64,000 bases of DNA from Chrysoperla carnea (GCF_905475395.1 NC_058337.1:108618368-108682367); one strand, 5' to 3'; counted from the first letter of the stretch, positions 13,101-26,601 are shown. Made by a program: numbers and translations. Notes: a model not told the origin generated them from the letters alone.

Positions 13101-15390
13101 AATATATTGATGCTTGGTTGTTCTTTCTGCTTGCTTTGCTCCTCACATCTCCAAATATGGTAAAAATTATCGGTAATTCAACGCAGCCGGCGAACTTAGT
13201 GTTTTCTCTTTCGCATCTCGTCCGCTAAAACCTGCATTGTACTTTATTATAATATCATAGAGCTGTATTTGTGATATACTAGAAATTTTAATAAATGATC
13301 TCGTGTTAGTCCTGTTCTCTGTCTTGTTAGTGCTCTTCTAGATAAATCCAATGTTAAAAATTTATTTAATAGTAGTGCTTTGAAATAATTAAGAGAGAAA
13401 TGATTTTGATTATTTTAACACTCTATTTTAACGGGCAACTAAATTTTAAGTTTTTTGTATATCTACAAGCCACCAAATACATTGCCAATTTGAATGTGGT
13501 TTTCCTATATTTTTTAGCTCTTTACACAGTTGCACTGTTTTTCCAGGTCTGTGCTAAATATATAATAAAGTGAATTTTTTCAGATATATATATAAATTTG
13601 CACTTTTTTTTTAAGTTCATTAAAATCAAACCTTTTGTATTAAAAATTGTTCTTTCTATTTATAAATTGACACAAAATGAATTTCTCAAAGCCTCCACCA
13701 TTTTGTACTAAATTTTATACAGCTCCATAAATCCTTAGCCATCCTTTAAGTTCTAACTTTTGTTAGAACTTTTTTACTAAAAATGTTCGTGTTTTATAGA
13801 AAAAAACTTTTTATTTAAAGCAGTCTTCTGTCTCTTACCTGTAACCAAAACAAATTAAAAATGGTCCCCTTTGATAAAATCAGAATTAGCTTGAATCATT
13901 TTTTTGTCCCAATTACCTTGGAAGAAAAATTTTATTGAACTTTTGGACTGTACTTTTATATTCATAAAAGGGTCTTCCAAGTGCCTTTGAACGACTTAAG
14001 ACATAAACGTTAAACGAATTTTCCAATAATTCGAGAACGTCTAGAAAAGTAATACACTTTTTTCTTATCAGACGACTTCATACTACATATAAATTCAAAG
14101 GTTTTTGAGCAATTAATGTTGCATGGGCTATTATAAAAATTGGGACAAATTTTGATACCGCTTGGGATGCTTTTGATCATCGAAGCTTTAACTCAATCAT
14201 TTGGATTTGATAAAACTAATTTTGTTCATCTGGTGGTAAATATAATTTTAGGTGCCATTAAACGTGAAGGTAGCTTTTTTGAGATTTCCTCACCTAAATT
14301 GATTTTGAACTTATTTGAATAAAGTGAAGATACACACAGTTTCTTTATCCTAATTGAAGATGCAATCACTTCTCGATTAGTTGGAAGAAATGAAAACTCT
14401 AGTACAACTAGAACTTCATGAATTCAAATACAAAATCAACATACAAAACTTCATTATATTTTCTAGATAGCTTTTATCATACGAAACGCTTATTTTGTGA
14501 GTCACTTCTATCTCTGTTTGCCTTACATATAAGTATTGGGTTAGCACATGGATGCACACAGTATACTTCTATACCGACTAGATTCGTTTCAACCGTTGAA
14601 TGATTTTGCCCAAGTTTTACATACTTATATTCTTAAAGCATAAGAAGAATATACACATATACAACATCACTGTTTATATACACAATTACATAGACCCCTC
14701 AATTACATTCAAACCATCCCTTTTAAAATAATTTTAAGGGTGTATTGGTATGGTTCAATTTCCTCTTTTCTAAGAGAATATGTGTTTCTCTTGGTTGTAT
14801 CAAATATTCAGGATATGAAATGCGAAGAAGATGTGAATGAAATAACATAAATTTTAATAAAATTATTATTAATTTTCTAATTATCATCCATTAGTAGGAG
14901 AGCTGATCGTAGAATGAACCCTCTTTGATGATACTAAAGCTCGATTTTTTATTTTATGTCATTTTCAAGAATAAAAGAGGCACAACGATTTTAAAAATCT
15001 CGAAGGAAGGCAAAGTCTTTAATAATAAGGCCAATTACGGTAAGAAAACATATAATATTCCTGTGGTTTTCCTGCTTAAAAGATAATTTAAAATGAAAGT
15101 TGTAAAAGTATAGCATCGCTGTTTAGCCGTCTTTCTTACTAACTTAAGTTACTTTTTTCCGGGGTCCTTAATTAATGAGTTAAGCAAAACAATAAAATCG
15201 TAAGATTATGAGATCTCAGAAAGCCTGATTTTTTTGCTTCTGCCTTGAATTCTTCTGCATCGGTAATTAATAGACCTCTGATATTGGAAAACGAAAGTCG
15301 AAAGGGTGGCAAAATAGCTTTTGAGACAACAGTCAGAAAATCAAACACACCAATCTGTGACAATCTTACGATCAAATTATGAGTAGTGTT
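7111..15390. other. Long AT-rich intergenic stretch, no gene seen
   Basis: Homopolymer T runs occur near 7,453-7,490 and 8,406-8,423. Between about 12,000 and 12,560 the text is of higher complexity and reads like an old dispersed repeat, but I cannot name or bound it. At 10,203-10,258 lies a short segment shared with 49,177-49,238 (core CAGCCAAGTAAACG), and at 11,480-11,560 one shared with about 56,500 (core ATATTTACTTGCTACC). No exon was convincing. Confidence 0.4.
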
Positions 15391-15702
15391 TCACGAGGTA
15401 TGAAGCGAGGCGAGGTTCGGCCGAGGTAGAATGTTGACTAACCTTGTCTTGGCTAAGGTAAAATTTTTACCATCTTTGACTTTATTTTCATAATAGTATA
15501 TAATATAGTATAATATGGCGAAAAAAAAACTTTTTAGAAAATAAATGTCTTTAAAATACAGAATATAAGTTGCTTAGTCATTAAATTTTTATGATTTCTG
15601 GAATAGAAACAGTAAATTCAAAAAAAATCGAATAAAAGCAACAATTTATCAATACTGAACTAGACAATAGTGACTGCCTAGTCTCGCCTGGGTGTCTCGT
15701 GA
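15391..15702. mobile_element. Possible 312-bp MITE with imperfect terminal inverted repeats
   Basis: The left end reads TCACGAGGTATGAAGCGAGG then CGAGGTTCGGCC. The reverse complement of the right end reads TCACGAGACACCCAGGCGAG then ACTAGGC. TCACGAG, AGGCGAG and GGC line up with a small indel between them. The interior is AT-rich with no coding capacity. No convincing target-site duplication was found, so superfamily is undetermined. Confidence 0.4.
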
Positions 15703-16379
15703 TGAATTAGACTCAAGTACAAAAACTGGAGTTTTAACGAAATCGAACAAGACAAATTAATTCCAGATTTTCGTTCCTCGCTCGATTTTGTGCTACTTCG
15801 CGAGAATGTATAGGAGGGTTTACTGCAACACCAAGATTCAGATAAATAGGATGAGAATATCGAAGTTTAAAAAAAGATCAAAATTATTATAATATTAGCG
15901 CTTTACCATGACAGTTTCAAGATGGCAACATTAATTTTTTAAATAATTCAAAAGACTATCGTTGTAACATTAAAATCATTATAATCCTGCTTATAAACGG
16001 ACCTTATTTTACGAACAACTAAAGTATCATCAGGAAGAGTTCAATACGGTCGGATCTTGGATACTTCATGCAATAAAATCACAAAAATAAATAAATGCGA
16101 AATTTCTTTTAAAAGAACAAAATATAATTTATTAAATAAAAAAATACAATAAAATAAAATTTGTTAAAATAAATATGGATGCACATGCATAATCTCTATC
16201 CCATGCACGTGTTAAAGTGTCCAGTTAATAGTGTGATACTGTGTCATTCCATTTTAATGTCCATAAAACATGCCCATGCACAATTCACTACACTGTGATC
16301 TAAAAAGAAAAAAAAAACCATTAAATTAATAAAAATATGTTTATTATAATTACTTTTTAATCGATTTCATTCAGAAATG

Positions 16380-16392
16380 TGAGCGCCACAAA
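16380..16392 (-). promoter_or_regulatory. CTCF-like motif, reverse orientation (AGCGCCAC)
   Basis: TGAGCGCCACAAA is the reverse complement of TTTGTGGCGCTCA. It shares 11-12 bases with the site at 16,972-16,983 in opposite orientation. The pair could instead be short terminal repeats of a 600-bp element. Confidence 0.25.
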
Positions 16393-16971
16393 CATATAAA
16401 AGTGGAGTGCCAATACGTATTTGATTATTATCCAGCTTTGCTATTGTATAAGAAAATTAATTTATTTAGGTGCTCGATAAATATTACAACACATGTAAAT
16501 AAGCCAAATGAAGCTTTACTTAAACTCCTGAAGAGTATTTTGAAAAGGGCAATTTGCTGACCCATATTCAAGATGGATTCACAAGTTCGCTACAACCGAT
16601 AGTCGTTTAAAGCGAAATGTACATTTTTATGTTAAAGTGAACGTATGTAAATTTACAAATGTTGATCGTTATTGCAGACTAATTCCAATGATAATTGGTC
16701 ACAATAAATCAGTTAATAAGGCCCAAAATAGAGTTTATAGTGTTCGAAACAGCATTACGATGAATTTCGATTTTGTTTAACTGAAAAAGTGGTACCTACA
16801 TGTAAAAAATGTGCCTTTTACATGCGTGGGTCATTATAGCAGATATATTTTCCTATGAATTTGGTCGCTATAGCTGATATGTCATTATAACCCATACATT
16901 TTGTCATAATAAACGATTATGATTGAACTTTCAAAATGTGGGTGTAAAAATATTTTAAAGCAGAACTGTTA

Positions 16972-16983
16972 TTTGTGGCGCTT
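16972..16983 (+). promoter_or_regulatory. CTCF-like motif (GTGGCGCT)
   Basis: TTTGTGGCGCTT is the inverted partner of the 16,380 site, with T in place of the first G of the usual GGTGGCGC core. The assignment is motif-level only. Confidence 0.25.
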
Positions 16984-19900
16984 ACCTTTAGATTTACCCC
17001 TAATTTTTTATTTAATTTGAATTTCAAATAACAACAATTTCGTCATAGATGATTAAGAATTTTATGTTTTGACTGTTTAAATGTTAGAAATAATCAAAAG
17101 TTTGAATAATTTTTGATCAGGTTGTACTTTAATCAAAAGATTTAATCATTGAAGCGCGAGATTTGAAAATAAAAATCCTCGGAAATTCATTAAAATTTTG
17201 TAATTCTCTCAAAAAACTAAATTTTTTTTTATCGTTTCTTGAGTTTTTTTTTTTTTTTTTAAAAAACGTCAAAATTTCTTGAAGAATTAAGAAAATTTAA
17301 TTGCGGTAATGTTAGCGATTACCAAAGTCGTAATCTTACAGCTCTTTACGCTCTTAAAATTCCAATCTTAGAGTGCAAAATTAGGTATCGTTTGGTTACT
17401 ACAGCGAGGAACATTTATATTAATGACCTTTGTTTATGATATAACGAACTTTTCCCTTCTTTCGGACTGTTTTCCTTCAATCATGATATTAAATAAAGGT
17501 AAAATAGTGACTTTTCGTCTCAATTCAAAATAAATTTTTTGTAATTTCGAATAAAATTGTGCGATTTTTTTACATACCTAGGGTTGGCGTGCATCATATT
17601 TTCACTTTGAAAAAACCAAATTTCAAAACTTCTCTTACCTGAAATCAAAAGAAAAAATATGAATTAGTATAAAAATGTTTCAAATATTTTATTTTGTTTC
17701 AGAATTAGTTCAGCAAAAATGGAGAAAACGCAGAATCAGAAAGAGTTCGAAAATATAGAAAAAAAAGAAGTAGTGTGAACAATTCGATATTATACAACAA
17801 ACTCCTCTTTACTTCTACCTTTGTACATGGACTGAGGAGTAAAACGATGAACGTCTATGCATCTTAGATATATTTTTATTGGAAAGAATGCAGTTTAGTT
17901 TTGCAATATATTGAAAAGCTTCAAATATTATTTCTTCAACGTAGCACAAGAAAAGCAAGTAAAGATTACATCAAAGATATGGCGTGCAAAATAACGACAA
18001 GAGAATAAATATCTATGCAACCATCAACATTGATATGGGTAAAGTAAGGTATGATCTATTAAGTTTAGTGTATTTCAGAAAATCTATAAATAGGTAAAAA
18101 TTGTCATCTAAAACTTCAATAATGAATCGTAGTTAATTGACGTAAGCTACGAATTTAATATAGAAAAGTTGTTAGCTTGCACTAATTTTCAAGCAAAATA
18201 TTTTGTAAAATTTTTGATTTACAATAAGACAAATTAATAATTATCAGTCAAATATCTTCATTTTTAATTGATACTGTCGATTAGCTACTCAAACATTCAT
18301 AAAATATAGACTCCATTTGTCACACAACTTTAACGTTCATGGTTTAGTTGCACAATAAACTTTCCTAAGCAATATTAATTGAAATTTATATTTGGTATAA
18401 CTTTCCTGTAGTACTTTTGTTTCAAAGCATCCCATCTCCTTTTCTGAAATCTGACATAAAGATTCTTTGAAAAGATGAAAGTCGATGGGCTTATTCATGA
18501 GGAACTTGTAATTATTCGAAAATTTAAGCATCTCTGAAGAGATGGGAATCAAGTGTATTAAAATACATTTGCTCGCAATTAATCATTGGGAAAAATGCGA
18601 AATAACTGAGCAATCAGGGTGTTTAAAAGTATAAGTTTAGTGTTTAAAAAGACTTCGATACATAAGCACTTAATCGTCCTAGACGATCAACTTATACTTT
18701 GTATTATACATAAAGTGTATATCGGAAAAATGTCAGTTGAAAAAGTTTTCTACCAATGAAAAAGAATAAACGAAGAGTAAAATGATTTTCTTTTCACATA
18801 TATTTTCATTGAATGAAAACTTAGATGCTGAATGTCTAACCATTGATTCATATCACACCTAGACATTTACTGGAGTGGAAATGCTTTTACTACGTGTCTG
18901 TTCCCATTTATCTTTTACCTAAAAACTACTCCCAACCTCATTCTTGCTTTGTGCAGATCAACCCAATAGATTTATACTTTGTACACATATATAGTCTCGG
19001 AGCCCGCCATTGTTATTTCTTATTGGCAAGTACTTCCTTAGATATTCGTGCGTACCTTAATAATTCCTAACCTTTTAAATTCATCTTCTAAGACTTTTTG
19101 TAGTTGCAGAGACTCTCTTTCATAAGTCTCAAAATTGTCGGATATTCGTATTTTTCTTATTCTAATGAGAAAATAATTGGATGAGATATCAAACTTAATT
19201 TTACCTAACCCCAACATAAAAACGTATCCGTTGCTCGAAATCCTGCAACTTGCAATTTTCAGGAAAATTATTGCCTTCTAATTCGAACAAAACAAGAAAG
19301 TGTAATATAATAACAAAACAAGAAACAGATATCTTTAAATGTCAAGCTTCTCTACGTAATAGAAAAAATTCAGGGCTAGCCAAAAATAATTCTCAGGCTC
19401 CACTTTAGGAAATTTTACAAGAAGTTAGCCACATATGAATCACTTGAGGAGTCAATTTGTGCTGTCGGGCACCCAGGCTAACAAACAGAGTCCCTTTATA
19501 TAAGCTATATCATACACGTTTTTTTCCCACCTAACACAATATCTGTTCAACATCGAAATAGTTTTTCACACCTAGTACAGGTTTGTGTTTGTAATTTTCT
19601 CTGTAATATTACGAAAAATTTTCCTTTTCTCTCTAAACGCATAATTTTTGTTTTTCATAACAATTTTACCTTAATATCGTTTGTTTTTATTCGTGCAATT
19701 TTTCTGTTCACAAACACAGTTTATCACCTCCCCTAACAGCACTATATATCTTTCCTTTTGAAGGTTGTTTTGAAATATCTTAAGAATTTTATTTGAGGTC
19801 GAAAACATAGTTCTTAATATATGAAAATGAAAGGATTTGTTGTATAATTTTTTCGGTTAGAGCAAATAATTTCTTAGCTGAAATAAACTCTGTTAAGGTG

Positions 19901-21866
19901 TTCATGCTAATAAATTTTATAACTCTTTTACGAATAACTTCTTTAATGAGCGGTAATGAATGCAATAATATTGTCATATTTAATTGTGAACTTTTTGCAA
20001 CAATAACAGTATTGAGTGAGGGCTGTTAGAGGGAACTTAGTCCAGTTAAAACTAAAAGTGCAGAATTGAAGTATAATTAGGCAACTCACTTAGAACCCAG
20101 AAAGAACCTCTGCTCACTGTGTACGAAAAATCAGAAATTTTGTCTAGTTATTTGATGCTGGCTAGGCAACAACCTCTCTAACTTAAGCACTTAACACAGT
20201 GAGTCTATAAAACGTACACTGGTCTTAGATCTTTAAAAACATGTTACATCTATGCGAGGGAGTAACTCTGATTTGTAAGCCTCATGACTCAGAAATTTCT
20301 TCTCTGTTTCGTAGTCGTATGATTAAATTATTGTATAATTGCAAACATTTATTGCAAGTGTAAATACGTTTTGATTTCCAGAGCTCATTGGTATTTGAGA
20401 ACGCAATATTCTTCTATTTATAGTAATTTTGAATCAATACATCTACATTGAAAGGGAACGTGAACTATTTAATAAATACACTAACAATCTGCGTACACAT
20501 AAAATCATACTATCACAGTCTAACTTCAATCTTGATTTAACATTAAATTTCTGTGATGATACGTGCTTTTAAATATGCATTTACAAGAAAACAGAATAAA
20601 AGAAACACATTTGGTTATCGAATTCTCAAATTTAAAAATGGTGTTCAATAGTGTTCTTAAATTGTTTTTGTATGTAAAATATTTTGTATTTTCCCTCCAA
20701 TATTATTATAAAAAGCAAACCTATTAAAGATTGCAATTTGATTGTGTGTTCTTCTGCAGATAATCAGTAGTTTGGTTTCTATTGATGTTCGTTATCATCA
20801 GTCGGGTAATAAACTTGATTCTTAATTTTTATCCATAATAAAAGGAACAAATATAACTGAATAGACAGCTTTTTAACTTTTTTTATATTATCGGCTTTGC
20901 TTTGTTCAATTTTGTTTGAATTGTATTTAAAATTGGGTTTTTTTAGGAAATTGCGTTCCCGAATTAGTCGAAATTGTGAATGTTATAATTTTTTTGATGG
21001 TAATAAATTACCGCCAAAAAGGTTTAATCAGTGATAGACAAAAATACTTTCTTCGATCAGATTTTTTTTTCGTACACATTTTTCATTTAGTTTAAATAAA
21101 TTCCAGGTTTTTAGAATAAGAAAAAATTTAATTTAGTGCAATGGTTTTTGATGAAAACATGATGAATATTGCCATTTCCTTTGAAATCATATTTATTTGA
21201 AACATGGATGCCATATAATTTTTACGATAAACATTTCCTTTTTACTAATATTACAGGGAAAATAATGATAAATTTTAAGTTCTTCTATCCTCTAAATCGC
21301 ATGATTTTCTTGATAAGTTTTGCACGTTAACGAATGGGTGACCCATGATGCACGTGTGTGCTAAGAAATAATGTCTCGTTTTGCGAAACATAAGTAGTCA
21401 TTTGGGAAACTTTTACACAATATTTCAAAACTGCTTCAATTCTCATAAATAGTAAATGCAACTTGTAATAATTGGAAGTTTTTAGTACTCTTCAAAGTTT
21501 TTCAAAATTAGCTTTTTGAAATGATATATTTATCTAAAATGAATATACTAGGTAATCGTTTTTGGAAAGCTTTTGAACACATGCAATGTATGCTAGCTGA
21601 CATTCTAAAATCTGATTTTGCATACGTGCACTAAGAGTGAACCTTAAGAACTGAACGAAAAGCTTTTTTCGTTTTTATGTAGAGTCTCGTTTGAATAAAA
21701 ATGCTTTTTCAATATTTCGATATCATATCATACCATCGACAAAATATCTTAAAGACTCTTTGTTGCCTGATACGGTTTTTTATTAACTATAGAAAAATGT
21801 TAGATACATTTACGTTGGGGTATTCTTGTTCTTTCTTTTATACTAGTACAGTCGGTTAAAAGTAAA
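16984..21866. other. AT-rich intergenic DNA, no gene seen
   Basis: Poly(T) tracts lie around 17,222-17,262. A 10-bp inverted pair (CTCACTGTGT / ACACAGTGAG) occurs near 20,115 and 20,195. Open frames of 60-75 codons (18,337-18,552, 18,843-19,070, 19,789-19,977) have no recognisable motifs and are treated as chance. Confidence 0.45.
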
Positions 21867-22506
21867 CCACCAAAAACATAAATATATAAAAGGACCGCAG
21901 TTCTCACAGAATCCTAATAACCTCAATTACGTCAGTCCAAAAATGTTGTGAATAATACTAATATTCTTCGAAAAAAATTAAGAAGATATAAAATTAAGTA
22001 AGTTTTCCGTAAGGAAGCATTTAAGTATAACGTAAACAAATTTTTGGTGACTTCAGAATCTCTATCGGAGAAAATAAAAAATCGTCAATCCCTTCCTCAA
22101 ATGATAAGACGTAGGAATTTTTATTAAACATCAAAATTTATATTTAAAATATCAAAGTATTTTTAAGGTTAAAGTAAAAAAGTTACTTAATAAAGGACAA
22201 ATTTTTTTGTATAGGACTAATTTTTACTTAATAAAGGACTAACCTTGTGTACCTAAGTTTCTCCTTAGTAAGACAGAGAAGGATTAGGTAGACTATTTTC
22301 TTATTTTCTCCGGGAGATGGGGTGGGAGTCATACTTAAATGCTTCTTACGAAAAACTAACAAAATAATTTATATCATTATTGTTAATTTTTGTCGAAGAA
22401 TTTTGTCTCTACAAGATTTCACATTTTTTTTTTTGGGTTTACGTAGTTAAGTTTGTTAGGACTCTGTGAGAACTACGGCCCTTTTATAAATTAATGTTTT
22501 TGGTGG
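21867..22506. mobile_element. Foldback/MITE element with arms of about 210 bp
   Basis: The left arm runs about 21,867-22,077 and the right arm about 22,301-22,506. Read inwards, both start CCACCAAAAACAT, continue with TATAAAAGG-CCG-AGTTCTCACAGA, then reach AAGCATTTAAGTAT and end GGAGAAAATAA. Identity looks around 75-85% with small indels. The 220-bp centre is AT-rich with repeated TTAATAAAGGAC words and no ORF. Long inverted arms and lack of coding capacity define a non-autonomous foldback DNA element. No clear target-site duplication was found. Confidence 0.8.
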
Positions 22507-22972
22507 GATTATTTTATACATTTTCCAAAATAGCAAAATATAAAAAGAACTCTACAAATTTAATCACGGAAGTAATGTGGATATTTTATTACCTCACATG
22601 AATTTAATTCATAAACTGTCTTTTAATAATGTGGTGTCATTGTCCACATAGCCAACGACAGAACAAATAATAGTCAATAATTATCCTTGAAATAACATTT
22701 CTCTCTACCAAATAATTTTTTACATTAACCAAAACAATAATACAGCTAGGTAATAATATTCAAGAGAAAAAAATAATAATATATAAATAAATGAAGCCAT
22801 TCAAAACGAAACGGAAAAAATTGCAGATAACAAAATTACTGTAATCTAAACGTATAGAAATATTATGGGTATTATATATGTTATTTTTCGTCATGTACTC
22901 TGTTCTATGTTCGGTGTACAAGAATATGTGCGAACTATTGAAAAAACATTTAACAAAAAATTTAGTAAACAA

Positions 22973-23140
22973 GTGAAAACAGACAATTGACTGAGTTAAT
23001 TGTTGAAATACCAGGCATAGACAGTGTTGATTATGGAATCGTTTGTTTTTTCAAGTTATGTAAGTAAAGAGAGATAGTCAGACATCCATACGTTTCACAC
23101 ACACATGACTGATATTCCCATATAATACATACTATACAAT
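22973..23140 (+). repeat. Dispersed repeat, copy 1
   Basis: It shares blocks in the same order and orientation with 32,121-32,330: GTGAAAACA-ACAATTGACTGAG, TATAGACA-TGTTGATTA, TAAGTAAAGA, and ACACACACATGACTGATATT. Copy 2 carries an extra insertion of about 40 bp. The family is unknown and no coding potential is seen. Confidence 0.7.
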
Positions 23141-23239
23141 ATTCGAACCTATTTTGCGCTCTCACGAATAAACAAAAATGTTTTCGAAAAAATGTTTCAA
23201 ATAAAAGTTGTTAATATTTGATAAGAAACATTTCTCACG

Positions 23240-23573
23240 TCTAAACTTTTGTTCTATCTCTAACCGTTTACAAGATGAGTCCTAAGGACCCAAGACCAAA
23301 TTGACCTATGTTGCTCATTTAGGGAGTCGACCTCACTTTTTACGACCTGAGCACGCTGTAAGAATTTCAACTTGATACATTTTTTCGTTTTTGAGTTATC
23401 GTGATGAGAGACGGACAGATAGACAGACAGACGGACAACCGGAAATGGACTGATTAGGTGATTTTATGAACACCTATACCATAATAATGGTCATAGAATC
23501 AATATTTTTAAACGTTCCAAACTTGGGACTAAACATAGTATACCTTGATATATTTCATATACATGGTATAAAA
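23240..23573. repeat. Interspersed repeat with GACA-rich core
   Basis: Text such as GAGTTATCGTG, then GACGGACAGATAGACAGACA, then GGACAACCGGAAATGGACTG and TAGGTGATTTTATGAACACC reads like a widespread arthropod interspersed repeat I have seen before. I cannot give its superfamily with confidence. It ends near ATTTCATATACATGGTATAA. It is more GC-rich and lexically unlike its flanks. Confidence 0.6.
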
Positions 23574-25819
23574 AACCAGTTTTGGGTTAATTTAATGGTG
23601 ATAAGCTAAAACAAAATTTTTTCAGGTTTCTTTTTTTTAAATCTTCTAAAAAGGAAATTTGAAATAACCTCAAAATCTTTTCCAAAATTGGGAATATTTG
23701 CTAATCATCCTCAATATTAGGAAAGAGCTAGACATTTATGTCAGTACCATCCTGACCCCGTCCATACCATCAGTTTCCCAATATATAAACTTCTTTAATA
23801 CGAACGTCAACGGAAGTACTTTGGTGTCTAGTGCTCAACGGTTTTCATGCTAGGTATATATTCATATTATTACACATGAACGGTGGAATGAAAATGGCAT
23901 AGGTAACCATCATTTTTACCACTTCAATATTATTTTATATCCGTGATATCGTGCACACAATATAAGTGTACAATCAATAATATCGTTATACAATACACAA
24001 TAGTTTGGTAGCTTATAACACTAATACTGTAAAGTACAGAGTGACACTTCATTTGCACGTAAATACGGTCTATTTGCCTTGCCAACCACAGAAATAGGGT
24101 CGGAAAAACTTATGGTATGGCACAGCACATAGGATTGAAGATAAAGTCAGTTTTCTTAACTAGGCAGTGTATTTAATTTAAATAATTTTTTTTTAATTTC
24201 CACTGACTGGCTTTGGAGAAATCTATGAAAACATAATATCCATCTACCGTTTTTCCATAAGATTTAAATATGCTACTTCTTGAAGTCTTTTATTTATTTA
24301 AATAGTCCAACAAGCAAAAAAATCAAGCTTTTTAAACAAAATTTCCCTGGCGTTCGTACATCCTTTCGTTCATACAACGATTTTTATTTCTTTTTATTCT
24401 TTTTCAGTGACGTTTTTAATACAATGTAAAATTGTTTTATTTAAATATTATACCCATATGTTATTTAGTAACAGGCCAAATCTCTATAACTGGACTGAAT
24501 CTCTGACTGAGGATACCTCTTATTCTACATATCTTAAACCATATTCGTCCGATAACGGAAACTACCTGTAGCCTTACACCTTCTTAATTCAGGTTATGTT
24601 ATTTTTGAAAATAGATTCGCGTATTTTAGCGCTCTATCTAAACAAGTGGATTAGCTAATCATCTATAAGATAGATAATGGGAAAAACTTCCATTAAATAT
24701 TAAAATCTACCGGTTTGTTGAAATATTGCCTATCCACATGCAACGATATCAATATTAATATGTGTTAAGTGCTAGATAATTTTAATATCTCTACCAATAA
24801 GACCTTACTAACTAATTAATTACTTAAAATTTGCTTAGACTCCATTATCAAATAAAAAATATTAATGAATGCAACAATATTCAATAATTAATAAGCATTA
24901 AATACCAAAAATTCTACTTAAATTGCCATCACCATTTTCAAATAAAATACCTACTGAATAGAATTCTTTATACTGTTTTAAATTAGCACTTAAATATGTA
25001 AATTAATTAATAAATGTGAATTAATTATTGTAAATTACATAAGTATCACAAATATAGAGCTCATATTGTGAATATTATAATTTTGACACTTTTTAAGGTG
25101 TTAGTTAAGTATTCGTGTGAAATTTTTTAAATATATTCATTTTATTCATATTATAAAAATGATTTTAAGAGATGGATAGTATTTTTTTTAAATTTATTTT
25201 TGATTGTCAAAAAAAAAACTGTATGGGTGAGAGAATATCGGAAGCAAGTATTTCCTACTTTTTGTAAAAGCGATTTGAAAAATTATAATCTTACGTGATA
25301 TGAGTTTCTTGAAATTGAAAAGAGCAAAAATGGCTACAATTAGATGAAACAAGAGCATAATTCATTTACAAAATTGTTAGTTCATTAAAATTTACATCAT
25401 ATTAAAAAATAAAAGCTATCCTTTAAAAAGTATTTTTAAATCAGTTAAATCTACTTATGCTTTGAATCATGTTGTTCAAACCCAATTAGTAAAGATATTT
25501 AAATAATTTTTTTTGCTTCCATGGCATATTTGGTTTAGTGCTATGTTTGACTTAAAAATATATCATCATTGCCTTTAATCGAAAGAAGACAATCTAACTA
25601 TGGAAGAATGCTTCATCCAAAAGTTGTCAAAGGCAGTATAGGACATTCGCCTGTGTCCATGACTTTGGCCTACAATTATCCATAAACTTTAAGCGATTTT
25701 CTTTCGATTAAATGCAATAATGACATATATCTAACTCGCATTTTCTCTGAAAGTTAACGATTTTCGAAAAACTGTTGGTTTTCAGAACATGATATCTCAA
25801 ATAGATTAAGTTATATCGG

Positions 25820-26065
25820 CTGACTACGAGAGACACACTTAGGCCATACGGCCCATTGTGATACCAATGTGTTTTACAACTTTTTCAGCAGATTATTTCA
25901 TTTATCAGCTTCTTAATTATTATGAAAGGCTGGGTGCACCTTTCCATACCGGCCTATGACAACCAATAATTAAATTAACTTTTTGTTGTGACGACGGGAA
26001 TCGAACCCGCTACTCTAGGCATAACGCGTATGGAATTGGTTACGCTTGAATAAACTGAGCTTCTA
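25820..26065 (-). mobile_element. tRNA-derived SINE
   Basis: On the minus strand an A-box-like AGCTCAGTTTATTC (near 26,061) is followed by ACGCGTTATGCCTAGAGTAG and a perfect pol III B-box GGTTCGATTCC (25,997-26,007). The T-arm stem GCGGG/CCCGT is intact. The acceptor strands do not pair, so this is not a working tRNA. A non-tRNA body follows (GGGCCGTATGGCCTAAGTGT, then GTCTCTCGTAGTCAGCCG), typical of an insect SINE. The 3' end is not sharply defined. Confidence 0.72.
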
Positions 26066-26571
26066 GGCTTGACATGCCCCCCATCAAACTCTAAAATTTT
26101 TGTTTATTTTTTGATCGGTTAACTACAAAACGAGCTATTAGTCGCTATAAAGTAAAATGGTCCGCCCTGTAATATGATAAGCTAGGATGAAAATTATACA
26201 CAATATTCAAATATGAAAACAAAATTATTGCAATGAATATGCAAATGTAAAATTCCAATTTTCTTCTATCTATTTTAAAATGTATATTACATACACATGC
26301 AGGTATATATTTATAAATAAAATGAGATAAAATATCAATATAAATGTGTTTATATAACAAGGACAGCAATATATTGACATTGAAAATACAACAAACACTA
26401 CCAAAACAATGTATAAAACAATGATAAAACTATATTAAATGTATACATAGTCCTATACACACACCCACATACACAAATGTATAAAGTAAAATATACAAAA
26501 TTTTTTATTGTAGCTTTTGAAGTTTTTCATAGATGATTCTTAAACTGCTTTAAGCAAAACTTTTTTACGTT

Positions 26572-26601
26572 ACCTTCGCATATGACACCTTCGCATATGA
26601 C
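26572..26601 (+). repeat. 15-bp tandem duplication
   Basis: ACCTTCGCATATGAC occurs twice with no spacer (26,572-26,586 and 26,587-26,601), perfectly conserved. It is probably a recent replication slip. Confidence 0.85.

Noticed and set aside
14140..14603. Two neighbouring 60-codon frames considered as exons
   Set aside because: No splice sites in matching phase and no recognisable protein motif.
25990..26065. Considered as a functional tRNA gene (minus strand)
   Set aside because: The B-box and T-stem are good but the acceptor strands do not pair and the D and anticodon arms are poor; a SINE body follows.
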